A stretch of 64,000 bases of DNA from Clostridium sp. MSJ-8 (GTDB taxonomy: Bacteria > Bacillota > Clostridia > Clostridiales > Clostridiaceae), in NCBI RefSeq assembly GCF_018918325.1, contig NZ_JAHLQH010000028.1, positions 62,001-126,000 of the forward strand. Direction: 5' to 3'. Below are positions 39,277 to 48,264 of the stretch, piece by piece. How positions within the stretch are numbered: the stretch's first letter is position 1; each line of letters starts with the position of its first letter. The notes below the pieces were generated by a model. The model made no database searches. It saw nothing but the letters and a program-made list of their open reading frames with translations, and was not told the DNA's origin. The translations under genes were made by a program, and so were the position numbers.

Positions 39277-40131
39277 TTACCCTTCACATCTTTTATTACT
39301 TATAAATGTATATAACGATGCTATAAATATTAAAATATATCCTATAAAGCTAAACTTATCTGGAACAGTATTAAATATAAATATACTTAATATTGTTGAA
39401 AATATTATATTAGAATAATCGAATATAGATATTTCTTTAGCTGGTGCATATTTATATGCTAAAGTCACTCCAAATTGTCCTATACTTGCAAAAACTCCTG
39501 CAAGAAGCAAATAAATAAGTTGTTTTATGCTCATTGACTTATATGTGGCTATCACAAAAGGAGTTATTACAACTGTTGAAAAAAATGAGAAATAAAATAC
39601 AATTGTATAATACTTTTCTTTATTTCCAAGTGCTCTTACGCATGTATATGCTGCTGCTGCAGATATTCCTCCTAAAACTCCCACTATATATGGAATTAAT
39701 CTCACACTAAATTCTGGATTTATTACAAATAAAGCTCCAATAAATGCAACTATTATAGGTATTACTTGTTTAAGTTTAATACGTTCCTTTAAAAATATAA
39801 AAGAAAATATTACCACAAAAAAAGGCGATAATTTATTTAACATATTTGCATCAGATAATACAAGTCTATCTATTGCATAATAATTAAAAATTATTCCTAA
39901 GGTTCCAAATGTACTCCTCATAATAAGAAGCTTTTGATTTTCTTTCTTACCAAAGCAACTTTCTTTATGTTTTAATACAAATATAAATGCAACTACTAAC
40001 GAAACTAAATTTCTAAAAAATGTCTTTTGAAATGATGGTAAATCTCCTGCTAACTTAACAAAAGCTGACATCATAGCAAACCCAAATGCTGAAATTATTA
40101 TAAATATAACTCCCTTTACTCTATCATTCAT
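39277..40131 (-). CDS. EamA/DMT-family transporter
   Basis: A 284-residue membrane protein with about ten helices in two homologous EamA halves. The first begins GVIFIIISAFGFAMMSAFVK and the second GVLGGISAAAAYTCVRAL. Members export amino acids, nucleotides or metabolites; the substrate cannot be read from sequence. The protein starts immediately with the first helix and ends with a short basic tail. Its position before an acetyltransferase gene could mean a detoxification pair, but this is only suggested by order. Confidence 0.88.
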   Translation of the reverse strand: MNDRVKGVIFIIISAFGFAMMSAFVKLAGDLPSFQKTFFRNLVSLVVAFIFVLKHKESCFGKKENQKLLIMRSTFGTLGIIFNYYAIDRLVLSDANMLNKLSPFFVVIFSFIFLKERIKLKQVIPIIVAFIGALFVINPEFSVRLIPYIVGVLGGISAAAAYTCVRALGNKEKYYTIVFYFSFFSTVVITPFVIATYKSMSIKQLIYLLLAGVFASIGQFGVTLAYKYAPAKEISIFDYSNIIFSTILSIFIFNTVPDKFSFIGYILIFIASLYTFISNKRCEG

Positions 40132-40189
40132 CTACTTTTCTTCCTTCCTATCTTTTTTCATATGTTATTATAGCAAAAAAATCACCAAT

Positions 40190-40245
40190 GCGCCTTTATG
40201 AAACCATCGATTTCTTGAAGCCGTCGATTTTTTTAACCTTATGAC
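40190..40245 (-). repeat. Intergenic repeat family C, copy 2
   Basis: Read on the minus strand: GGTTAAAAAAATCGACG, then ATAAAGGCGCATTG and a T tract. It resembles 9641-9690 (GGCTAAAAAAAATCGACG, ATAAAGTCGCCTTG, T tract), with an extra 15 bases in the centre. It abuts family B copy 2. Confidence 0.6.
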
Positions 40246-40345
40246 AGGTTCTAAAACTTGTTTTTGGTGTTCTGTCATGGCAATATTTTTCCCTTTTTTA
40301 CTCTTTAGGTAGTATATCCCAACATTACTTAAACAATATAGCAAA
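40236..40345 (+). repeat. Intergenic repeat family B, copy 2
   Basis: On the plus strand: TTTAACCTTATGACAGG, a hairpin with AAAACTTGTTTTTGG at the tip closing CTGTCAT, a T tract, then CTCTTTAGGTAGTAT and AACATTACTTAAAC. It matches the minus strand of 24048-24154. Genes on both sides run on the minus strand, so this copy is not oriented to terminate either. The remaining part of the gap to 40431 contains nothing else I recognise, apart from CCTAAAGAG near 40382 echoing the CTCTTTAGG of the repeat. Confidence 0.7.
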
Positions 40346-40431
40346 GATATTTATCCGTAATCACAAGCAAAATATAATTTCCTAAAGAGTAAAAAAACAT
40401 CCTTTAATAAAAAGAATGTTTAATAATCTGT

Positions 40432-40821
40432 TTAATCTATATCATTATCCACATCATGTGAATGAGATACTCCATATATCTCTCTTCCTTTAAGTTTGTA
40501 TTTTTCTCTAGCTTCCTCAACAACATCAGATAACATGTCCCTAACTTCTTTAGGTCTTTTTATCTTTGCAAGCTTTAACTCTTTATCAGTTTCATCACAT
40601 GTATATAAAGTAATAGTTCCTACTCCAAATATTTTATCAAAAAAACTTCTCTCTAACCTAAAATCAAGTATCCTATATAATAGTAACTCATCTTCTTTAG
40701 TAGAGAAAAAACCATTTTCTGTATATAATCTATTATTTTTTATACAGTATTTAGTAAAAGATAATGGTAGCCCTAATACTCTTTTTCTATCTTTCCACAT
40801 AATATTATCTTCTGATTTCAT
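40432..40821 (-). CDS. Bacterial PH-domain protein
   Basis: A 129-residue protein with a bacterial pleckstrin-homology (bPH2-like) core: KRVLGLPLSFTKYCIKNNRLY, then LYRILDFRLERSFFDKIFGVGTITLYT and a closing VRDMLSDVVEEAREK helix. The central phrase GVGTI is typical of bPH2 domains. Unlike most relatives there is no membrane helix. A reading ten codons longer exists, but AGGGGG lies before the ATG at 40819-40821. The C-terminus ends in an acidic, histidine-containing tail. Its upstream neighbour is the DUF116 gene, 45 bases away on the same strand. Function unknown. Confidence 0.75.
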   Translation of the reverse strand: MKSEDNIMWKDRKRVLGLPLSFTKYCIKNNRLYTENGFFSTKEDELLLYRILDFRLERSFFDKIFGVGTITLYTCDETDKELKLAKIKRPKEVRDMLSDVVEEAREKYKLKGREIYGVSHSHDVDNDID

Positions 40822-40866
40822 TATATATATCCCCCTTATATGTTGCCCCAAAATTTCATCTCTTAT

Positions 40867-42003
40867 TTAAAATTTTTCTTCAAAAACTTTAAAATTAATC
40901 GTTGTCATTATATCTCTTTCTTGCCAATGAGCTTTACATCCTGAAAAATCTAAAGGCATACATTGAGGAATATATCCTAATCTAATTGCCTTTAAACCAC
41001 CTGAATATAGTTTTGGAACACATGCAATACCTATTAATCCTTTTTTTCTCTCGTAATTAATAAGTTTAAACAAAGAACTTTCATGCGGAACTATATAAGT
41101 CATCATATTTTTTTCCTTTGCTATCTTATCAAGCTTATATATATTACATGATCTTCCACATGCTCTACATCTATATCCTTTTGATGTTAAAATGCTCTGA
41201 CATTCATTAGCTGGTTGTCTCATACAACTTGGTAGAAACATAACTTTATCAGCACACTTTTTAAATTCATTACTATATACTTGATTTAGTATTTCTGCTG
41301 CTACCATATTAAAATAATATTGTATTTCTCCTTTTGTTCTTAAAAAAACATCTTCTTTTTTGCTTTTTTTGCATTTTTCAGCTTCTAAAAAACTATATAA
41401 ATATTTAGTATACTTCCATAAATATTTTTCTCCAATTTGATATAACTTATCACTTATTTGAAGTGCCATAAACAAAATATTCTGTGCTAAATTACTTCTT
41501 ACACTTTGTAGAAAATTTATCCAATTATTTATTCTAATAACTTCTTCTTCAAATTCATTAGTTGCTTCAAGCCAATCTTTTAGCTTAATTAGTCCTTCAA
41601 TATTGGGATGATTTCTGCCCTCTACCTTTTTTAGTAAAATTTTATTTGACAACATACCTCTATATACATCTATCTTATGATAATTCTTGTTAGCTTTTAT
41701 TTTTTTTACTCTTTGCTTATTAAGATAATTAAAGGGCATTTTTTTTAAGGAAGTAAATGCTCGTGCATTATCAATGTATTCATTAAACAGAACACCTATC
41801 ATTAGTAATTCTAATCCATATTCTTCAAATGTTCTTAAACTCTCTATTTTATTAGCTTTTATAAATTCCATAAAAGCTTCAACATATTCTTTTACGTTTT
41901 CTCTTAGCATTTCTTTAACTTCTTCTGATGGTATAAGTATTTCTCTATAATAGCTATCTGAATCAAATTCGCCTTCCAACCTTAAAGAATACGTCTTTCT
42001 CAT
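40867..42003 (-). CDS. DUF116 family protein
   Basis: A 378-residue protein. The N-terminal 230 residues are helical and not recognised. The C-terminal part (about 255-370) is the DUF116 domain, with cysteines in LPSCMRQPANEC, YRCRACGRSCNIYKL and IACVPKLYSGG, and later CMPLDFSGCKAHW. The eight or so cysteines suggest a metal or Fe-S site. DUF116 has no established activity; members occur mostly in anaerobes, often near radical-SAM or lipoate-type genes, which are not seen here. GGGGGTG is spaced correctly for the ATG at 42001-42003 rather than the one six bases upstream. Confidence 0.85.
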   Translation of the reverse strand: MRKTYSLRLEGEFDSDSYYREILIPSEEVKEMLRENVKEYVEAFMEFIKANKIESLRTFEEYGLELLMIGVLFNEYIDNARAFTSLKKMPFNYLNKQRVKKIKANKNYHKIDVYRGMLSNKILLKKVEGRNHPNIEGLIKLKDWLEATNEFEEEVIRINNWINFLQSVRSNLAQNILFMALQISDKLYQIGEKYLWKYTKYLYSFLEAEKCKKSKKEDVFLRTKGEIQYYFNMVAAEILNQVYSNEFKKCADKVMFLPSCMRQPANECQSILTSKGYRCRACGRSCNIYKLDKIAKEKNMMTYIVPHESSLFKLINYERKKGLIGIACVPKLYSGGLKAIRLGYIPQCMPLDFSGCKAHWQERDIMTTINFKVFEEKF

Positions 42004-42092
42004 TGACATACACCCCCTCTCAATATTATTTCATCTTTTCTATATTATGTCAACCATTAACAATAAATTGAATTATTTATTTTTACTAAATA

Positions 42093-42121
42093 TTTACATT
42101 TTTTAAAATTTATAGTATAAT
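42093..42121 (+). promoter_or_regulatory. Promoter of the glucosaminidase gene
   Basis: TTTACA (42093-42098) and TATAAT (42116-42121) on the plus strand, spaced by 17 bases, with a leader of about 40 bases before the ATG at 42168. Confidence 0.65.
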
Positions 42122-42167
42122 TTTTTTGTTATCATTTTTCACCCCACAACAAGGAGGTTTATATATT

Positions 42168-42983
42168 ATGAAAAAACGTTATTTTTTATTAATTGCAATT
42201 ATTGTACTGCTCCAACTGACGTTTACGTCTTATCAGGTTAACGCTGATGATAAAAACACTTCTGAATGTCAGGATTTTATAGAATCTATTGTTCCTGAAG
42301 CAATCGAAGGATATAAAGAATATAAAATATTGCCTAGTCTAACAATAGCTCAAGCAATACTAGAAAGTTCTTGGGGCAAATCTGCTCTTACTATTGAAGC
42401 AAACAATTTATTTGGAATTAAAGCTTATGATGATTGGACTGGAACTTCAATTCCAAAACCGACCAAAGAATATATAAAAGGTAGCTTTGTAGTTATATGT
42501 GCTAATTTTAAAGTATACCAATCACGAGATGAAAGTATAAAGGATCATAACTATCTACTAAGTTCTGATAGATATAAACTAGTTCGAGAAGCAAGTAACT
42601 ATGTAGACGCTTGTTATGCAATATATAATTGTGGCTATGCATCATCTCCCAATTATTCTAATAGTTTGATAAAAATAATAGACAATTACAAATTATATAA
42701 TTATGATACTCTTGCAAAAGATATAGTTACTAAGGAAGAAAGAATACAAAAAACCTTAAATGATCCAATTATCCTTACAGCAAATAATAAAAATTATACA
42801 CTTCTATTAGAAGATGAACCTACAGAAAAAGAACTATGTGTTAATACTAATTCTATTAAAGATAGTAAAGAAGATACCAATAACATACCTCTTTTAGTAT
42901 CAAATAATGCAATTACTAATTATAACTATTGGTATGTTATATATTGTCTTCTTCCAGCTTATTATTCTGACACTATCCTTTAA
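42168..42983 (+). CDS. Secreted N-acetylglucosaminidase (GH73 family)
   Basis: A 271-residue exported protein. The signal peptide (MKKRYFLLIAIIVLLQLTF..., cleavage near NADD) is followed by a GH73 mannosyl-glycoprotein endo-beta-N-acetylglucosaminidase domain, residues about 35-180. The catalytic glutamate is in TIAQAILESSWGKSALT. Further family parts are NNLFGIKAYDDWTG and NFKVYQSRDESIKDHNYLL. Such enzymes cut the glycan strands of peptidoglycan. The C-terminal 90 residues show no cell-wall-binding repeats. AGGAGG before the ATG sets the start, 42 bases inside a longer open frame. Confidence 0.9.
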   Translation: MKKRYFLLIAIIVLLQLTFTSYQVNADDKNTSECQDFIESIVPEAIEGYKEYKILPSLTIAQAILESSWGKSALTIEANNLFGIKAYDDWTGTSIPKPTKEYIKGSFVVICANFKVYQSRDESIKDHNYLLSSDRYKLVREASNYVDACYAIYNCGYASSPNYSNSLIKIIDNYKLYNYDTLAKDIVTKEERIQKTLNDPIILTANNKNYTLLLEDEPTEKELCVNTNSIKDSKEDTNNIPLLVSNNAITNYNYWYVIYCLLPAYYSDTIL

Positions 42984-42992
42984 AAAAAGAAT

Positions 42993-43036
42993 ACAAAGCA
43001 AAGATTTTAAACTATATAAGGCAATCTTTGCTTTGT
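42993..43036. terminator. Terminator between convergent glucosaminidase and FapA genes
   Basis: A 14-bp stem ACAAAGCAAAGATT / AATCTTTGCTTTGT with an AT-rich loop, ten bases after the plus-strand stop. It has no relation to the long-hairpin family. Confidence 0.75.
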
Positions 43037-43051
43037 AATCATTTTATAACA

Positions 43052-44926
43052 TCATACAGGCGAACTTACAATAAATATTTGTCCATCTTCATCTAAATAA
43101 GCTTCAAAATTTCCACATAATTCTTCAATTTTCTTCTCTTTAGTTCCAATTTTTATAATTGTGCCTGGGAAAACAACATTAGCTTTTATTTTTCCTTTTT
43201 CTGATACTTCAAGTCTTGTTATAACATTTCCCAAACTTCCTACTCTTCCAAGAATTATATTGCCTTCTGAACTTATACTACCGCCTCTTGCTACAGCAGT
43301 ATTGCTTACAAACTTTATATCACCTATTGCATGAATTCTAGAATTATATTCTCCACCTCCAGTAAAAACTATTTCTCCTGTGGCTTTTATTTTGCTATTT
43401 TGAACATATTTAAGATTAATATTTATCGGAATAAGGTCACCACCTTCCCAATATTCTATTTCATCGTCTATTAACTCCAATAAATATCTCAAATCATTAG
43501 AACTCTTGATATTTGCTATATTTATTCCCAAAAATTTGTTTCGTAAAAATTCTATAAGTGGATTTACCTTTATTGCTCTACATATATTATAAGATATAAT
43601 ATTTAACCCCATCTTAGGCAACTCTTTAATTCTATTATCAATTATCTTTTCAACTATTTCAGTATAGTTCTTTTGAGAATCTGATTCTTTATAAAATTTG
43701 TTACTTAATTGTAGTAATAATTCTATTTTTTCTCTAAATAGATTTAATTGATTAACATATATCTTCTTATTTATATCTACCTCTCCACACATAACTAATG
43801 AATCTATAACATTACCATATATAGTTGTATCGCCATTGCTTATTGCCTTTGCCGAATAAATATTTCCACCAACTACTAATGAATTTCCTGCTTTTACAGT
43901 CATACCTTCTTTTATGTCTCTTCCTACAACTACATCTCCCTTGAAGTTTACATTTCCAGTGCTTAAATCTATATCTGTCAACTCATAACTATTATATACA
44001 CTTATCATTTTACCTTTATATGAAGGCTTACCACTTACATCTGCTATTATTTGATTTCCTTCTATATGACAATTCTTATCTACTCTTACAGGAGTATCTC
44101 TAACAACATTTCTAGATAGCACCTCTCCATAAACATTCATTCCATCTTCGCCTTCAATTCGTGGAATTATTTCGGCTATTACTTCTCCTTTTGATACATT
44201 TTGTAATATAAATGTTTCCCTATAATCTATTCTAGTATTATCATCTACTTCTATTTTTTTATCTTCTTTAAACAATATATTCACTCTTGATGGTATATCT
44301 TGAATAACAGGCTTTCCTTCTGCTATTAATAGAGGCTTTAATATATCTCCTTTTGTTGCCTCTAACAAATTATCTTTGTTTATACCATAATTTATGTTTT
44401 CCAACTTAAGTAAATATATCAAATCATTCATAGTATACTTTGTTGCTTCTTTACTTTTTACTTTTTTAGCCATTAATATTAGATTCTTTTGTATATTTTG
44501 ATCTATCAATTTATAAGTATATTGGGGCATATATTTAACAGTTATATAGGCTCTCATTTTATTATTATCTACTTTTATTTTGTATTCCCTATCTTCTTCT
44601 ATTACTTCTGCTTCATATCTTATATTATCCATAGATGATACACTATATCTTCTTCCACTTATACATAGTTCTCCATTTATAAATAAATTTATTCCTCTAC
44701 ATGAAGCAATACTTATTCTTTCATCTGCATCATCATCTGAAATCACATTAATAACCCCATCTTTAATACTTACACCATTTAGTACTTCTTCATGAGTAGG
44801 TGTAGTATCCTTAGGTTCATCTATCTTATTTAGTTCTTCAAGGTTAGTTTTTATAAGTTTTTCATTAACCGCTTCACTTTTTATACGTTTAAACTTCTTA
44901 TTTTTAGATTTCTTTAAAATACTCAT
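43052..44926 (-). CDS. FapA family protein (DUF342)
   Basis: A 624-residue protein of the DUF342/FapA family. The N-terminal 230 residues include a basic start (SILKKSKNKKFKRIKSEAVN) and a KH-like region. The middle and C-terminal regions form a repetitive right-handed beta-helix, with phrases such as GNVNFKGDVVVGRDIKEGM, KAGNSLVVGGNIYSAKAISNG and GSISSEGNIILGRVGSLGN. A coiled segment interrupts the helix at about 395-500. Proteins of this family are cytoplasmic and polymerise in some species (bactofilin-like fold), but their function is not settled. AGGTGAGG directly before the ATG at 44926 sets the start. Confidence 0.88.
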   Translation of the reverse strand: MSILKKSKNKKFKRIKSEAVNEKLIKTNLEELNKIDEPKDTTPTHEEVLNGVSIKDGVINVISDDDADERISIASCRGINLFINGELCISGRRYSVSSMDNIRYEAEVIEEDREYKIKVDNNKMRAYITVKYMPQYTYKLIDQNIQKNLILMAKKVKSKEATKYTMNDLIYLLKLENINYGINKDNLLEATKGDILKPLLIAEGKPVIQDIPSRVNILFKEDKKIEVDDNTRIDYRETFILQNVSKGEVIAEIIPRIEGEDGMNVYGEVLSRNVVRDTPVRVDKNCHIEGNQIIADVSGKPSYKGKMISVYNSYELTDIDLSTGNVNFKGDVVVGRDIKEGMTVKAGNSLVVGGNIYSAKAISNGDTTIYGNVIDSLVMCGEVDINKKIYVNQLNLFREKIELLLQLSNKFYKESDSQKNYTEIVEKIIDNRIKELPKMGLNIISYNICRAIKVNPLIEFLRNKFLGINIANIKSSNDLRYLLELIDDEIEYWEGGDLIPININLKYVQNSKIKATGEIVFTGGGEYNSRIHAIGDIKFVSNTAVARGGSISSEGNIILGRVGSLGNVITRLEVSEKGKIKANVVFPGTIIKIGTKEKKIEELCGNFEAYLDEDGQIFIVSSPV

Positions 44927-45028
44927 GCCCTCACCTCCCAATATCTTATTTCAAGTATAGCACATTCTGTAAACCTTTTCTATGTAAATTGTCGAAATTT
45001 CTTGTAAACTATAATTTACAAATTATTT

Positions 45029-45204
45029 ATAATAGAATTTTGAATTTCTTATAATAAAAAAGTAAAGATACCATTTAAAATACTATACTGTCTGAGCTTT
45101 AGAAAGTTTATAGCATTTATGGATCTTTACTCTTTTTTATTATATTAGTAAATACTTAATAAAATTATTCTATTTATGAAAACATATAATTTTGATATTA
45201 ATTA
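45029..45204 (+). repeat. ~175-bp dispersed hairpin module, copy 2
   Basis: Left flank ATAATAGAATTTTGAATTTC, hairpin at 45054-45140, right flank with ATTTATGAAAACATATAATT and TTGATATTAATTA. It is nearly identical to 15924-16098, but without the adjacent 400-bp repeat. Confidence 0.8.
45054..45140 (-). terminator. Long bipartite hairpin (stem type 1) after nrdG
   Basis: Outer stem AGTAAAGAT / ATCTTTACT with a mismatch patch, inner stem AAATACTATA / TATAGCATTT, loop CTGTCTGAGCTTTAGAAAG, T tracts on both strands. It follows the nrdDG operon. Confidence 0.75.
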
Positions 45205-45221
45205 TTGAAACATAAAAATTT

Positions 45222-45722
45222 TTAAATTTTTAACTCTACTACATACCCTTTTTCTCTAGATGCTTTTACATCAATAACTCTTTGATTATCAGATCCTCTA
45301 TACTTAAGCATAAGATCTCTTCTTTCTAATACAAATCTGCCGTCTATTAAAACATCAACATAGCTTAATATCTCACTTTTTAGGTTGTCTTCTATTATAT
45401 CTTCATAAGTATATCCTGACCAAAGCCATATATCCTTATCTGTTTCTTGCTTTATTCTATGAAGTAGATTAACAAGGTCTCTGTCTCTTGTTTGATCCAT
45501 AGGATCTCCACCTAAAATATTAACTCCATGTATATTTTCATTTTTTACATACTCTAAAAATTTATCTTCTATTTCCTTAGTCCACTTATTTCCATAATTA
45601 AAATCTTGTTGTTCTTTATTAAAGCACCCTTTACAATTATTTGTACAACCTGATACAAATAAAGTTGTTCTTACATTAGGTCCATTAGTTACATCATATT
45701 CACGTATTTGTGCATAATTCAT
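45222..45722 (-). CDS. nrdG: Anaerobic ribonucleotide reductase activating protein
   Basis: A 166-residue radical-SAM enzyme that makes the glycyl radical on NrdD. The [4Fe-4S] cysteines are Cys26, Cys30 and Cys33 in SGCTNNCKGCF, and the SAM-binding glycine-rich part is VNILGGDPMDQTRD. WLWSGYTYEDI is a further family mark. It begins 18 bases after nrdD with GAGGTG before its ATG, so the two form an operon. The operon ends at the long hairpin at 45054-45140. Confidence 0.95.
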   Translation of the reverse strand: MNYAQIREYDVTNGPNVRTTLFVSGCTNNCKGCFNKEQQDFNYGNKWTKEIEDKFLEYVKNENIHGVNILGGDPMDQTRDRDLVNLLHRIKQETDKDIWLWSGYTYEDIIEDNLKSEILSYVDVLIDGRFVLERRDLMLKYRGSDNQRVIDVKASREKGYVVELKI

Positions 45723-45740
45723 ATCCTACACCTCTTGTTT

Positions 45741-47861
45741 TTATAAATGAAGCACCCTATCGCCTATTTCTGCAGTTCTTCCCTTATTCCAGAAGTTTGT
45801 TCCTATATAACCACAAGTTCTTCTCATAACTTGCATATCACCTTCATCTCTGTTACCACAAGAAGGACAATACCAATTTAGATCCTCATCTAATTGAATT
45901 TCTCCTGTAAATCCACAAGCATAACATATATCAGGTTTTGTATTTATTTCGGCATATTGGATGTTATTATATATGAATTTAATTATCTCTTCTACCGCTT
46001 CTAAATTTTTACTCATATCTGGTACTTCTATATATGAAATACAGCCACCAAGACTAATAGAATGAAATTGTGATTCAAACTTTAACTTACTAAATGCATC
46101 AATCTTTTCTCTAACATCTACATGATATGAGTTTGTGTAATATAACTTATCTGTTACATTTTCTATCTCACCAAATCTTTGTCTATCAATCTTACAAAAT
46201 CTATATATTAAATTTTCTGCAGGAGTTCCATACAAACTAAATCCAAGTCCTGTTTCTTCTTTCCACCTATCACAAGCTTCTTTCATATGATTCATTACAG
46301 CTAATGCAAATTTTTCTCCTTCTTCTGTTGTATGACTAACACCTAGCATACCTTGAACCATTTCATATATACCAACATATCCAAGTGACAATGTTGAATA
46401 TCCATTTTTAAGTAACTCATCTATCTTTTCACCTTTTTTTAACCTAGCAATAGCACCGTGTTGCCAATGGATAGGTGAAACATCTGATGTAGTTCCAAGT
46501 AACATATTATGTCTTACAAGTAATGCTTCTTTGCATAATTCTAATCTTTGATCTAACATCTCCCAGAACATATCCATATCTTTATCTGCAATTATAGCTA
46601 TCTGAGGCAAATTAATACTTATAACACCTTGATTAAATCTTCCATACCATTTATAATTTCCATTTTTATCTTTGTAAGGACTTAAATGGCTTCTACAACC
46701 CATTGGTGGAAATGTATTTCCTTCATAATTTTGTCGCATTATTTTAGCTGATTGATAGTCAGGAACTAACCTCTTTGCAGTACATTTTGCAGCTAATTTA
46801 GTTATATAATCATATTTGCCTCCTTCAAGACAATTATTTTCATCTAATAAATATACTAGTTTAGGGAATGCTTCTCCTATTTCTTGACCTTTATAATTTT
46901 TCATTCCTTCTAATCTCTGCTTTATCATTTCTTCACATATTAAAGCCATCTCTTTTTCATATTCATGACCTTCTTCTATTTCTAGATATATTGTTCCAAA
47001 AGGTGATTGACCATTAGTTGTTTGAAGAGTTGATAATTGATATCTTATAGTTTGTACTCCATCTTTTAAATCCTTCATTTCTAAATCAGTAGCTAATTCT
47101 TTTGCTAATTCTTCATTTTTATACTTTTCCAAATAGAACTTGTAAAATTTATTGTAAGTTACTCTTAAATATTTTGCTAAATGTTTTATTGTAATACTCT
47201 GTCCACCGTATTGGTTACTTGCAACTTGTGCCATTATTTGAGTTGCAACAGTACAAGCAGTACCAAATGACTTAGGTGTTTCAACTAATTTATCATTTAT
47301 TACTGTTCCATTGTCTAACATATCTTCTAAATTAATTAAACAACAATTAAATATCGGTTGAACTGTATAATCCATATCATGCCAATGAAGTATTCCTTCA
47401 TCATGCGCTTGAACTATATGTGCAGGTATAAGTCTTCTTCTTGATATATCTTTTGATACTTCTCCAGCAATTAAATCCCTTTGAGTTGCTGCAATTATTG
47501 AATTTTTATTAGAATTTTCTCTTAAAACATCTTCATTAGTTTTACTTATTAGACCTATAATACTATCATCTGTAGTATTAATATTTCTTTTAAATGATTG
47601 AACTGCTCTATATCCTTCATAAGCTTTTGCAGTAACAGATTGACCATAATGAACTAATCTTTCATATACATAACTTTCAATCATATAAATAGTAGCTGTT
47701 TCTTCTAATTGTCTAAAATATTTTTCTGCATCACTTGCTATAAGTTTTGCTATATCAGGAAGATATATTCCACTACCATATCTCATTGCCTTTTCTACAG
47801 CATCTTTTATTTTTGATTTATCAAATTCTACTACACTTCCATCTCTTTTTATTACTTCCAT
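45741..47861 (-). CDS. nrdD: Anaerobic ribonucleoside-triphosphate reductase
   Basis: The class III reductase makes deoxyribonucleotides without oxygen. The 706-residue protein has an N-terminal ATP-cone (MEVIKRDGSVVEFDKSKIKDAV, about 1-90), the ten-stranded barrel, a C-terminal zinc site (CYACGF and CPSCGN near 645-665), and the glycyl-radical region RRTCGYIGTNFWNKGR near 685. The active-site region around FPPMGCRSHLSPYKD is intact. The promoter region carries two NrdR boxes (48120-48135 and 48153-48168), so repression by NrdR when dNTP levels are adequate is expected. nrdG follows. Confidence 0.96.
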   Translation of the reverse strand: MEVIKRDGSVVEFDKSKIKDAVEKAMRYGSGIYLPDIAKLIASDAEKYFRQLEETATIYMIESYVYERLVHYGQSVTAKAYEGYRAVQSFKRNINTTDDSIIGLISKTNEDVLRENSNKNSIIAATQRDLIAGEVSKDISRRRLIPAHIVQAHDEGILHWHDMDYTVQPIFNCCLINLEDMLDNGTVINDKLVETPKSFGTACTVATQIMAQVASNQYGGQSITIKHLAKYLRVTYNKFYKFYLEKYKNEELAKELATDLEMKDLKDGVQTIRYQLSTLQTTNGQSPFGTIYLEIEEGHEYEKEMALICEEMIKQRLEGMKNYKGQEIGEAFPKLVYLLDENNCLEGGKYDYITKLAAKCTAKRLVPDYQSAKIMRQNYEGNTFPPMGCRSHLSPYKDKNGNYKWYGRFNQGVISINLPQIAIIADKDMDMFWEMLDQRLELCKEALLVRHNMLLGTTSDVSPIHWQHGAIARLKKGEKIDELLKNGYSTLSLGYVGIYEMVQGMLGVSHTTEEGEKFALAVMNHMKEACDRWKEETGLGFSLYGTPAENLIYRFCKIDRQRFGEIENVTDKLYYTNSYHVDVREKIDAFSKLKFESQFHSISLGGCISYIEVPDMSKNLEAVEEIIKFIYNNIQYAEINTKPDICYACGFTGEIQLDEDLNWYCPSCGNRDEGDMQVMRRTCGYIGTNFWNKGRTAEIGDRVLHL

Positions 47862-48119
47862 AAGTTCTCCCTTCTTAATTGCCTAATACAAAAGCTAACT
47901 TTGTAACTCTTAGTTTATTTCTAACATTTTCATCTACTATAAATCAGATTCAAAAACTTATTTTTGAATTCTATTTTGGCAATCTAATTGTTTTTTTAAC
48001 ATCTTTTCTACACAAATATATCTTAAATTTCTTATAATCATATACTTTCTTAGATGTTAAAACTCATAAGCAATCTCTTTTATTTATTTTTATAATATAT
48101 TCTTTAGGAAACAACAAAA

Positions 48120-48135
48120 ACACAATATATAGTTT
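48120..48135 (-). promoter_or_regulatory. NrdR box 1
   Basis: ACACAATATATAGTTT matches the NrdR consensus acaCWATATATWGtgt at nearly all core positions. It lies downstream of the predicted -10 element of nrdD and 33 bases from box 2, about three helical turns. Confidence 0.75.
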
Positions 48136-48147
48136 TTGCACCAAACA

Positions 48148-48168
48148 ATTATACAACATATATAGTTT
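48148..48168 (-). promoter_or_regulatory. NrdR box 2 with overlapping nrdD -10 element
   Basis: ACAACATATATAGTTT at 48153-48168 is the second NrdR-type box. The minus-strand TATAAT at 48148-48153 touches it, so the box covers the spacer of the nrdD promoter. The -35 element is poor (TTTAAT-like), as is common for repressed, AT-rich promoters. Confidence 0.7.
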
Positions 48169-48264
48169 CATTAAAAGTATTTTTTAAAGTATTTTTTCTA
48201 CTTTTTATTTTTTTAATTAACAATTTTGTTACACATTCTACATAATGCCTTCATATATTTCTAC

